From positions 1 through 6,997 of the forward strand of contig CAYXYB010000033.1 in assembly GCA_964469215.1 (NCBI GenBank): a stretch of 6,997 bases of DNA, written 5' to 3'. The stretch comes from SKPS01 sp964469215. Lineage in GTDB: Bacteria > Bacteroidota > Bacteroidia > Bacteroidales > SKPS01. The number at the start of each line of letters is the position of its first letter. The stretch's first letter is position 1. The position numbers and the translations under genes are program-made. Below, in pieces: positions 1 through 5,516 of this stretch. The notes below the pieces were generated by a model. That model was not told the origin of the DNA. It did not search any database and saw only the letters and a list, made by a program, of their open reading frames with translations.

Positions 1-28
1 TGTTCCTTGTTCCTTGTTCGGTGTTCAC
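1..28 (+). repeat. TGTTCNN heptad repeat array
   Basis: Four consecutive 7-base units, each TGTTC plus two variable bases, start at the window edge, so the array may extend further left. It joins Rhs coding sequence directly: Rhs homology begins at 33 (codons for P-Y-L). A related five-unit array lies at 6412-6446. The unit is too short and variable to assign a function. The array marks the broken 5' end of the first Rhs cassette. Confidence 0.75.
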
Positions 29-1073
29 CACACCATATCTGGCCGGTATTGAAGATCTGCTCCACGAAAACCATCCCGAAGAAAACCGCTTCTTCTATCA
101 TCCTGACCATTTAGGCAGCAGTTCATTTATCACCGATGCCGACGGTGAAGGGTACCAGCATCTTCAGTATCTCCCCTTTGGTGAGACCTTCGTTTCTCAA
201 AAGATCTCATGGTGGAGCACCCCGTACCAATTCACAGGCAAAGAGAAAGACGACGAAACGGGGTACAACTACTTTGGGGCGAGGTATTATAACTCCGATA
301 TCAGTGTTTGGCTTTCTGTGGATCCGATGGCTAGGAAGGCTCCAATGTGGTCACCATATCGTTACGGATTTCAGAACCCAAACAAGTTCATCGATCCAGA
401 TGGGAAATTCGAAACCCGCAAGGAAGCCAAACAAGCCAAACGAGATCACAATTTGCCTGGAATTGTGAGGAAAATTGCAGATGGCAGTTATATTATATCG
501 AGTAGAAGAACTCATACAGTATATCGAAGGGCTCTTCCAGATGAGCCTCAACAAGTGAGTACAAGAACTTTACCATCAGGTATAATGGCTATCCCAAGGA
601 TTTCAGCAGGAGTATCTACAGTTGATAGAGTGGTTAAATTTTTTAGTGATGGGGTTTGGACAATTGGAATTACTGGTACTGCTGCTGCGTCTTTTTTGGG
701 TGGAAGTATAGAACTTGGTGCTACACTGGATTTTAGAAAAGGCTTTAAGATAGGAGGATATTTAACCTTGGAGCATGCTGTAGGTGTAGATTTATCAGGT
801 GGATTGATACTAAATTACCATAAACCTGTAGCTAATCCTGACAATTTTAGCGTATCAGATTTAAACAAATGGGGGGAAACATATAATGGCGCAATATGGA
901 TTATCGATGGAACTTATGGTGGGAATTCATTTAATAAAGGGTTGGATCCAAATAATTACAGTGATACTCATACCACATTCAATACTTATGGAGGAGGCAT
1001 TTCTACAGGTTTACCATTTGGTGTAACAAAAAATAAAGGTTACACATGGACAATGCCTATAATTCATTTTTAG
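21..1073 (+). CDS. Orphan Rhs C-terminal cassette 1 with unrecognised glycine-rich toxin-like tip
   Basis: This is the 3' end of an rhs/YD-repeat polymorphic toxin gene. Residues about 24-103 are the conserved Rhs core-associated segment (DHLGSSSF, YLPFGE, GYNYFGARYYNS, WLSVDP), followed by a short bridge ending in NPNKFIDPDG (119-128), where Rhs shells normally give way to the variable tip. The tip, about 129-350, matches no family I recognise. It has a basic stretch (132-170), then a glycine- and beta-rich region (about 211-350: GGSIELG, GGYLTLE, YGGGISTGLPFG). In this family the shell delivers a C-terminal toxin that the neighbouring immunity protein neutralises; a toxic function for this tip is inferred. 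The 5' end is broken: only a GTG within the heptad repeat (21) or internal codons could start translation, and the first ATG is near 327, inside the core end. It is probably a silent tip reservoir. The tip is visibly more AT-rich than the core. Confidence 0.75.
   Translation: MFTTPYLAGIEDLLHENHPEENRFFYHPDHLGSSSFITDADGEGYQHLQYLPFGETFVSQKISWWSTPYQFTGKEKDDETGYNYFGARYYNSDISVWLSVDPMARKAPMWSPYRYGFQNPNKFIDPDGKFETRKEAKQAKRDHNLPGIVRKIADGSYIISSRRTHTVYRRALPDEPQQVSTRTLPSGIMAIPRISAGVSTVDRVVKFFSDGVWTIGITGTAAASFLGGSIELGATLDFRKGFKIGGYLTLEHAVGVDLSGGLILNYHKPVANPDNFSVSDLNKWGETYNGAIWIIDGTYGGNSFNKGLDPNNYSDTHTTFNTYGGGISTGLPFGVTKNKGYTWTMPIIHF
33..326 (+). repeat. Rhs core direct repeat, copy 1 (partner 2629-2922)
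   Basis: The 294 bp from the P-Y-L codons to the GGATCCG of WLSVDP align without gaps to 2629-2922. Counting codons by eye, 6 of 98 encoded residues differ and about 34 further codons differ silently. A perfect 44-bp block lies at 255-298 (partner 2851-2894). The more divergent third copy is at about 6745-6978. These direct repeats sit just before each variable tip and can serve as recombination substrates. Confidence 0.85.
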
Positions 1074-1083
1074 AAAAATATCG

Positions 1084-1467
1084 ATGATAACAATTGAAAG
1101 AATTTTAATAGTCGCTTTTCTTGGAATATTTATACTTTTCATTATTATAATATTGAAAAATTTATTCTTAAAAAGGATGTTGCATTTCAAGCTATTGAGA
1201 ACTATTTTCCCTGAAAAGCTCAAGAATGTTAAGTATTGTAATCAATCATACATCCTGAAACTAAGTTTTGATGTATTACTATGGTATTGGATGCCTTTCT
1301 ATTATTCTAAAATTGATGATAGAGAACTAAATGCAGATGCTCTTAAATTGCATTTAAAGTTGAAACGAATTAATAAGAAGCTTGCGATATTATTAATTGG
1401 TTATGTTATCTTCTTTACAATTTTTTGGATTATTGCCTCAAAATTTGGAACATTGAGTTGGTTCTAA
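1084..1467 (+). CDS. Small two-helix membrane protein, candidate immunity protein for cassette 1
   Basis: This 127-residue protein has two strong hydrophobic segments, about residues 7-25 (ILIVAFLGIFILFIIIIL) and 100-119 (LAILLIGYVIFFTIFWIIA), with a basic loop between them and a less hydrophobic aromatic patch (63-74, LLWYWMPFYY). No family is recognised. It starts 10 bp after the stop of the preceding Rhs tip gene on the same strand, the usual place of an Rhs immunity gene, and shares that tip's AT-rich composition. Inference: it protects against the tip at 21-1073, and a membrane immunity protein would fit a membrane-active toxin. No clear ribosome-binding site precedes the ATG, which is normal in Bacteroidetes. 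It could also be an unrelated small membrane protein; position is the main argument. Confidence 0.65.
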   Translation: MITIERILIVAFLGIFILFIIIILKNLFLKRMLHFKLLRTIFPEKLKNVKYCNQSYILKLSFDVLLWYWMPFYYSKIDDRELNADALKLHLKLKRINKKLAILLIGYVIFFTIFWIIASKFGTLSWF

Positions 1468-1510
1468 ATATTTAGGCAGGAATATAAATGGAATAACTAT
1501 GAGCCCAACA

Positions 1511-1552
1511 CATTGTGGATTGTGGATTTTAGATTTCTGATTGCAGATTATC
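1511..1552. repeat. GATTNNN heptad repeat array
   Basis: Six successive 7-base units keep perfect period 7: one imperfect unit (CATTGTG), then five starting with GATT followed by GTG, TTA, TCT, GCA and ATC. It lies 44 bp after the stop of the putative immunity gene and abuts the dispersed repeat core at 1553. The period and the leading GA match the left arm of the element at 6261-6302. Confidence 0.75.
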
Positions 1553-1617
1553 TTTGAAAAACTAATACAACAGATGACCCGACTAGCTCACATACAACCC
1601 TTTCCCACCTCCGGAGA
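1553..1617 (+). repeat. Dispersed repeat core, copy A
   Basis: This stretch aligns with 6304-6366 in the same orientation. Both begin TTTGAA, continue with ACNAATACA and ATGACCC, share the perfect 17-mer TAGCTCACATACAACCC (1584-1600 and 6335-6351), and end with ACCTNCGGA. Copy A follows a period-7 array, as copy B does. The first bases complete a TATCTTTG (1549-1556) resembling the Bacteroidetes -7 promoter element, but I see no convincing -33 element. No protein is supported. Function unknown; it could be a small mobile element or a transcribed repeat. Confidence 0.6.
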
Positions 1618-1722
1618 CCAACCGGAAGACAGGAAAGTTGTGGGTTCAGGAAAATGGAATACGGATGGGTGCATAAGCTTTGGTATTTACAACATGCAGT
1701 GCTACAGTGCATTAAAAACCAT

Positions 1723-1884
1723 CCCCTCTCAGAGCCTGTCCCGCTTCAGCGGGAGGAGGGCAAAACCTCGGCAGAATGCCGAGGTTGGGAGGGGTTTTTC
1801 TAAAAACCCCTCTCTAAATCTCTCCTCCCGTCCTTCGGCCAGGACAGGCTCTCTCGTCCTACGGCCGAGACTCGGTGAGAGGGG
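1723..1884. repeat. GC-rich nested palindromic (REP-like) element, long form
   Basis: The ends are perfect inverted repeats, CCCCTCTCA (1723-1731) and TGAGAGGGG (1876-1884). Nested inside are an 11-bp inverted repeat (1731-1741 with 1842-1852), a CCCGC/GCGGG hairpin (1740-1753), a 10-bp hairpin AACCTCGGCA/TGCCGAGGTT with a GAA loop (1764-1786), a palindrome AGGGGTTTTT/AAAAACCCCT centred at 1800/1801, and CCGAG-A-CTCGG (1865-1875). The motif GGGCAAAACCTC...GAGGTTGGGAGGGG recurs at 2426-2462. It lies just upstream of the DUF559 gene. The open frames across it only translate the repeat. Confidence 0.85.
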
Positions 1885-1939
1885 AGAGACTTTGAAACCC
1901 AGGTGCACAATATATTGACATTAAGAAAGATAATTAGAA

Positions 1940-2374
1940 ATGCTAAAAGTCAATACACCGGTCTACAACTTCTACTTCGGCGCTTCATTGGAGATCATTG
2001 CCAAAGCAAGAGTATTGCGAAAAAACATGACCACGGCGGAAACAATCCTTTGGGATCATTTACGAAAAAAGGAAATGGAAGGATTTCGGTTCAGGAGGCA
2101 ACATCCCGCAGACAGGTTTATTCTGGATTTCTACTGTCATCCGCTACGATTGGCCATAGAGGTGGATGGCGACGTACATGACCAGCCTGGACAGGCGGAA
2201 TACGACAATGGCCGCACATCAGAGCTGGAAAGGCTTGGTATTACGTTAATCCGTTTTCAGAATGAAGAAATTTTACACAACCTGAATTTTGTGTTGGATA
2301 CCATTCAAAGTATTATACTATCTTTACAGTTCTCTTGCAATAAATTGACATCAGAAAAAGACCACAAATATTGA
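1940..2374 (+). CDS. DUF559 / Vsr-like endonuclease domain protein
   Basis: This 144-residue protein carries the DUF559 pattern of the Vsr-like branch of the PD-(D/E)XK nuclease fold. In order: TTAETILWDHLR (31-42), FRFRRQHPADRFILDFYC (49-66, with probable metal ligand D63), LAIEVDGDVHD (71-81, with E74, D76 and H80) and LIRFQNEEI (103-111). All key acidic positions are present, so the nuclease looks intact. DUF559 proteins are predicted DNA endonucleases; their biological role is poorly established. The gene sits between two related GC-rich palindromic repeats (1723-1884 and 2407-2465) and interrupts no Rhs module internally. Its TGA overlaps, as TTGA, the first possible start codon of the next frame. 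The chosen ATG at 1940 gives about 30 residues before the TTAE motif; a start at M30 is possible. About 30 residues after 111 are a less conserved tail. Confidence 0.85.
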   Translation: MLKVNTPVYNFYFGASLEIIAKARVLRKNMTTAETILWDHLRKKEMEGFRFRRQHPADRFILDFYCHPLRLAIEVDGDVHDQPGQAEYDNGRTSELERLGITLIRFQNEEILHNLNFVLDTIQSIILSLQFSCNKLTSEKDHKY

Positions 2375-3672
2375 TAAGACAGCGTAAAATAGCACATTGC
2401 GGAGCTGCCCTCCCCTCTCAGGGGAGGGCAAAACCTCTGCCGCAGGCAGAGGTTGGGAGGGGTATTTTCGGCGGCGGGTTGGAGCTTGCTCCGGTTGATC
2501 CTGTGGGTGATGGCGTGGAGGCTCTTTACGAGAATCACACCGAAATAGCGCAGCATCTTGGCCATCTGTTGCAGAAGTTCGCCAACTGTTACCCTGAGCC
2601 GGATATCACCGCATATATCGATATCGATCCATATCTGGCCGGTATTAAAGATCTGCTAAACGAAAACCAGCCGGAAGAAAACCGCTTCTTCTATCACTCT
2701 GATCACCTGGGCTCATCCAGTTTCATCACCGATGCCGATGGCGAAGGTTACCAGCACTTACAATACCTTCCATTTGGCGAAACTTCCGTCTCACAGAAAA
2801 TCTCATGGTGGAGCACCCCCTACCAATTCACCGGCAAAGAGAAAGACGATGAAACGGGGTACAACTACTTTGGGGCGAGGTATTATAACTCCGACATTTC
2901 CATCTGGTTGAGTGTGGATCCGCTATCCGATAAGTTCCCATCAATTACCGCATATGCATATTGTTATAACAAGCCAATAGATCATATTGACAGATTTGGG
3001 TTATGGGGGGAAAAGAAAGCAGAAAAAAAGCATGCACAAGCGGTTAATGAATATGGGCAAAACAGAGTAGGGTCAATTCATTATAGCAATAAAGAGAAGG
3101 AATATGGGTTTAAAATATATGATTCCGCAAAAGACAAGGATACGGATGGGGAAAGTACAGGGAAACTTATTTGTGGAATTCAAGGCAGGGACAAAGGGAC
3201 GAGAGTGTATTCTAATAAACACCTAAGGAAATATAGAGATGCACAAATAACCCCACTGTCGGGCAACGCATCAGGTTCAGATTTTTATCTTTCATTTGAA
3301 GAAGCGTATTATAATTACAAGTTTGGTAATGGAAGAACAGCATATGTTGACCTTAACAAGTTAGATTTAAGCAAAGTGCGCTCAAGTGATTTTACCAATA
3401 AAAAAACCTATCAAGGTCATCCTACTCTTATTGTTAATTTGGTTGGGAAACATTTTTCAAATCTTGAAGAGGCAAAAGTTTATGGTCGGATCACCCTAGT
3501 GTTAATAGATCACAATACAGTTATGGCACTGCCAGACGCGTATGACTTTGATCTTAAATTAACACCAGACAGATTTTGGCGTGATGTTAATGCAGGATAT
3601 GCCTCAATGATTCATGGGCCTGGAGTTCCTTTTGAAATTATTTTTTCAGGCACCACTACCATCCAATACTAG
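2371..3672 (+). CDS. Orphan Rhs C-terminal cassette 2 with unrecognised toxin-like tip
   Basis: Residues 1-33 only translate the palindromic repeat. Rhs homology starts at 34 (GGGLELAPVDPV), continues through ENHTEIAQHL (54-63) and the core-associated segment (109-184, DHLGSSSF to WLSVDP), and ends near YAYCYNKPIDHIDRFGLWG (195-213), a divergent form of the NP...DPDG boundary. The variable tip, about 214-433, is a lysine-rich linker followed by a mixed alpha/beta region (FEEAYYNYKFGNGRTAYVDLNKLDLSKV at 309-336 is a visible landmark). I recognise no toxin family or catalytic motif. The only starts before the tip are non-ATG: the TTG at 2371, overlapping the DUF559 stop, or internal GTGs. The first in-frame ATG lies near residue 385. 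Expression from its own start is therefore doubtful, although coupling to DUF559 translation is possible. The stop (3670-3672) is immediately followed by the IS target TTAA, beyond which lies the probable immunity gene. Confidence 0.75.
   Translation: MIRQRKIAHCGAALPSQGRAKPLPQAEVGRGIFGGGLELAPVDPVGDGVEALYENHTEIAQHLGHLLQKFANCYPEPDITAYIDIDPYLAGIKDLLNENQPEENRFFYHSDHLGSSSFITDADGEGYQHLQYLPFGETSVSQKISWWSTPYQFTGKEKDDETGYNYFGARYYNSDISIWLSVDPLSDKFPSITAYAYCYNKPIDHIDRFGLWGEKKAEKKHAQAVNEYGQNRVGSIHYSNKEKEYGFKIYDSAKDKDTDGESTGKLICGIQGRDKGTRVYSNKHLRKYRDAQITPLSGNASGSDFYLSFEEAYYNYKFGNGRTAYVDLNKLDLSKVRSSDFTNKKTYQGHPTLIVNLVGKHFSNLEEAKVYGRITLVLIDHNTVMALPDAYDFDLKLTPDRFWRDVNAGYASMIHGPGVPFEIIFSGTTTIQY
2407..2465. repeat. 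GC-rich palindromic (REP-like) element, short form
   Basis: There are two consecutive hairpins. GCCCTCCCC (2407-2415) pairs with GGGGAGGGC (2421-2429) around loop TCTCA. AACCTCTGCC (2432-2441) pairs with GGCAGAGGTT (2445-2454) around loop GCA. A GGGAGGGG tail follows. The architecture and flanking bases match 1755-1794 of the long element. The second stem differs from its counterpart at two base pairs, with both sides changed, so pairing is kept. The element lies inside the open frame of Rhs cassette 2, encoding its first ~30 non-Rhs residues, and ends about 5 bp before Rhs homology resumes at 2470. Confidence 0.85.
2629..2922 (+). repeat. Rhs core direct repeat, copy 2 (partner 33-326)
   Basis: This is the second member of the 294-bp direct repeat, within Rhs cassette 2. 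Homology to copy 1 collapses right after the shared GTGGATCCG, where the two toxin-like tips begin to differ. Confidence 0.85.
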
Positions 3673-3689
3673 TTAAGGGGGCCTCTAAA
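3673..3689. repeat. IS left end: TTAA target duplication and left inverted repeat
   Basis: TTAA at 3673-3676 is followed by GGGGGCCTCTAAA (3677-3689). The reverse complement of the right end reads GGGGGGCTCTAAA, so 12 of 13 positions match before the ends diverge. The TTAA begins directly after the TAG stop of Rhs cassette 2. Confidence 0.85.
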
Positions 3690-3786
3690 TTTTAAAGCAC
3701 TGTAATAGAGCTATATACGATATTTCTATTTACAAAGTAGTAGATTATATTTATTGAAGATTTCAATATTTATTCTATTTATAGAC

Positions 3787-3815
3787 TGTTAATAATTCAT
3801 TGCAAATGTTAATAA
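3787..3815. repeat. Paired TGTTAATAA direct repeats in IS left end
   Basis: The 9-mer TGTTAATAA occurs at 3787-3795 and 3807-3815, 20 bp apart start to start, in the non-coding left part of the IS. A spacing of about two helical turns would suit a binding site, possibly for the transposase. This is AT-rich DNA, so chance is a real alternative. Confidence 0.3.
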
Positions 3816-3843
3816 CTATCAGATTAACAATTGAATATATTTT

Positions 3844-3875
3844 ATTTATTTCGAAAATAAATTGAAATGTTTCAA
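3844..3875. promoter_or_regulatory. Overlapping inverted repeats just upstream of the transposase start
   Basis: ATTTATTT (3844-3851) and AAATAAAT (3855-3862) form an 8-bp inverted repeat around CGA. Overlapping it, TTGAAA (3862-3867) and TTTCAA (3870-3875) form a 6-bp inverted repeat that ends two bases before the ATG at 3878. The two stems are mutually exclusive at one base. Either could be an operator or limit transposase translation; no function is shown. Confidence 0.35.
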
Positions 3876-3877
3876 AT

Positions 3878-4942
3878 ATGAAAACTCAGAAATACAAAAC
3901 TAATGGCAGGCGTGGATTGTTTGACAGTCAAGAAACACGCGCAAAACTGGCAATTATTGGCAATCCTTTAGAGATGATTAGCCAAGTAATAGATTTTGAA
4001 ATGTTTAGAGATGATCTTGAGGCCAAAATCCTAAATCAAAACAAGAAGAACAATGCTGGTGCAAAGCCTTATGATGTTGTTATGATGTTTAAGATCATGA
4101 TTCTTCAGCGATACTATGGTCTTGGGGATAAGCAAATAGAATACCAGATACTTGACAGAACAAGCTTTAAGAATTTTTTAGGGCTCGAGAGTGGTGATAA
4201 AGTACCCGATGAAAAAACAGTATGGGCATTTCGTGAAAGCCTCACAAAAAGTGGACTTGTTGAGGATATCTTTAACAGGTTTACTGCTTTTCTTGAAGTT
4301 AAAGGATTGATTATGAATGAGGGAAAAATGATTGATGCCAGTTTTACAATAGCACCACGTCAGCGTAATACCAGGGAGGAAAATCAGGCAATCAAGGATG
4401 GGCATGGTAAAGATCTTTGGAATGATAATCCAAACAAAAGAAGACAAAAGGATATTGATGCAAGGTGGACTAAGAAGAACGACCAGAATTTTTATGGCTA
4501 TAAAAACCATACAAAAGTTGATGCAAAGAGTAAACTCATAGATAGATATACTGTTACAGATGCATCAGTTCATGATTCACAAGCACTTAACGATCTTCTA
4601 AGCGAGAAGGATTTTGAGCAGGAGTTATATGCTGATAGCGCTTATACAGGGGAGGAACAGGAAAAAATCATTGAAAGGTACAAAATGCAGAATCAGGTTC
4701 ACGAAAAAGGCTATCGTAATCACCCATTGACTACCGAACAAAAGAAAAGCAATACACTGAAATCCAGAACCAGAGCAAGAGTAGAACATGTGTACGGCTT
4801 TATGGAACAATCAATGAATGGTTTGATTGTCAGGTCTATAGGCTTAACCAGGGCAAATGGCATAATCGGATTGATAAACTTGACTTACAATCTGTTTAGG
4901 TTCGAGCAAATCAAAAGGCTGAATCTAATCGAAGTTATATAG
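3878..4942 (+). CDS. IS5-family DDE transposase
   Basis: This 354-residue transposase catalyses cut-and-paste movement of the surrounding element. The N-terminal part (about 60-125: YDVVMMFKIMILQRYYGLGDKQIEYQILD, VPDEKTVWAFRE) is the helical DNA-binding region typical of IS5-type transposases. Catalytic residues are visible as D153 in MIDASF, D253 in YADSAY and E303 in RARVEHVYGF. The family landmark YGYKNHTKVDAKSKL lies at 206-220. The length suits the family (IS5 itself is about 330 residues), and no frameshift or stop interrupts it, so it is probably active. It is the only gene of the IS. The ATG at 3878 is preferred because it opens the long frame; no Shine-Dalgarno site is obvious. Confidence 0.95.
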   Translation: MKTQKYKTNGRRGLFDSQETRAKLAIIGNPLEMISQVIDFEMFRDDLEAKILNQNKKNNAGAKPYDVVMMFKIMILQRYYGLGDKQIEYQILDRTSFKNFLGLESGDKVPDEKTVWAFRESLTKSGLVEDIFNRFTAFLEVKGLIMNEGKMIDASFTIAPRQRNTREENQAIKDGHGKDLWNDNPNKRRQKDIDARWTKKNDQNFYGYKNHTKVDAKSKLIDRYTVTDASVHDSQALNDLLSEKDFEQELYADSAYTGEEQEKIIERYKMQNQVHEKGYRNHPLTTEQKKSNTLKSRTRARVEHVYGFMEQSMNGLIVRSIGLTRANGIIGLINLTYNLFRFEQIKRLNLIEVI

Positions 4943-5012
4943 CTATATATCAATAACATAACCTTAATCATAAAAGTTTTCAGAAAATTTCTAAAATCTT
5001 GCTATCATTGAG

Positions 5013-5042
5013 TTGATTTCGTCAACTTTCATTGTATATTTG
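5013..5042 (+). promoter_or_regulatory. Outward-facing Bacteroidetes-type promoter candidate at IS right end
   Basis: TTG at 5013-5015 and TATATTTG at 5035-5042 are 19 bases apart, fitting the Bacteroidetes sigma-ABfr consensus (TTTG, 19-21 bases, TAnnTTTG), except that the -33 element is GTTG. A transcript would start near 5049 and read out through the IS end into the lipoprotein gene at 5128. A small inverted repeat AGTTGA/TCAACT (5011-5016 with 5022-5027) overlaps the -33 region and could be an operator. Confidence 0.5.
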
Positions 5043-5111
5043 CCATGATATCTTCAGGACAGATTCAAAAAGGGCTCTGGTCTGAAACTGGAGAAACGAA
5101 AAAAACGAATT

Positions 5112-5128
5112 TTTAGAGCCCCCCTTAA
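5112..5128. repeat. IS right end: right inverted repeat and TTAA target duplication
   Basis: TTTAGAGCCCCCC (5112-5124) is the near-perfect inverse of the left end, followed by the second TTAA (5125-5128), whose last A is the first base of the downstream ATG. A subterminal GGGCTCT (5072-5078) is complementary to AGAGCCC (5115-5121), so a transcript across this end could form a 7-bp stem. Confidence 0.85.
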
Positions 5129-5484
5129 TGATGAGAAAGGTTTATTCTGTTTTCATTTTTATTGCTATTGTAGGATGCATGAATCCTAAAAACAATGATT
5201 ATTATCGCAAAATAATGATGAGTTACTTTCAATGTGATTTTTCAGCTGATTTCATTGTGTTAGAACACAAAAGAAATAGTGGTATAGCTGATTATGAAGA
5301 AATTTTTATCTTATCTTATCCCCAAGAGGATTTAACAACAATATTAAATTGCATTGGAACTAATTATCTTGACACTGTGCCAGATGGTTTTTCTATTATG
5401 ATTGAAATTGATACGGATGAACGCCTTTGGTTTGTGTTTGACACAATAAACAGTACAATTGAATATCACTTCTGTGAAACCTAA
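5128..5484 (+). CDS. Small lipoprotein, candidate immunity protein for cassette 2
   Basis: This 118-residue protein has a lipoprotein signal: MRKVYSVFIFIA, then the lipobox IVGC with Cys17 as the probable lipidated residue. The mature part (NPKNNDYYRKIMM onward) is acidic and of mixed strand/helix character, with no recognised family. No acidic surface-export signal follows the cysteine (it reads CMNPK), suggesting retention on the periplasmic side. Removing the IS and one TTAA leaves its ATG 3 bp after the toxin 2 stop, the classical toxin-immunity spacing. That makes immunity to the 2371-3672 tip the best guess, and implies that toxin acts in, or reaches, the periplasm or membrane. Translation could start at 5128 or at the adjacent ATG, 5131. 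It has no upstream sequence of its own now; the IS promoter candidate at 5013-5042 may drive it. Confidence 0.7.
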   Translation: MMRKVYSVFIFIAIVGCMNPKNNDYYRKIMMSYFQCDFSADFIVLEHKRNSGIADYEEIFILSYPQEDLTTILNCIGTNYLDTVPDGFSIMIEIDTDERLWFVFDTINSTIEYHFCET

Positions 5485-5516
5485 CTTCATTTCCGGTGAG
5501 ACCTCCAAAACATTCA

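Larger units (their letters stand above)
3677..5124 (+). mobile_element. Complete IS5-family insertion sequence (IS5 group), 1448 bp
   Basis: The element has terminal inverted repeats, a single full-length DDE transposase gene and a 4-bp target duplication TTAA on both sides (3673-3676 and 5125-5128). TTAA fits the YTAR target preference known for the IS5 group, and the transposase resembles that group. Both ends look intact, suggesting a fairly recent insertion. About 200 bp to the left and 180 bp to the right of the gene are AT-rich and non-coding, with small inverted repeats and a promoter-like sequence facing out of the right end. It landed between the stop codon of Rhs cassette 2 and the ATG of the downstream lipoprotein gene. 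I cannot give it an IS name without a database. Confidence 0.9.

Noticed and set aside
1511..1552. CRISPR-like array
   Set aside because: The units are 7 bases long with no spacers. This is a short-period tandem repeat, not a CRISPR.
1787..1814. Possible intrinsic terminator from the AGGGGTTTTT/AAAAACCCCT palindrome
   Set aside because: The stem is not followed by a T tract on either strand; the T and A runs are inside the stem. It is better explained as part of the palindromic element.
1541..1918. Open frame of 125 codons across 1541-1918
   Set aside because: It translates the dispersed repeat and the GC-rich palindromic element (SQSLSRFSGRRAKP...VGRGF) and shows no protein-like pattern.
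1903..2181. Open frame of 92 codons overlapping the DUF559 gene
   Set aside because: It is a shadow in another frame. The DUF559 motifs lie clearly in the 1940-2374 frame.
4178..4810. Minus-strand open frames inside the transposase gene
   Set aside because: They are antisense to an intact DDE transposase and have no recognisable features.
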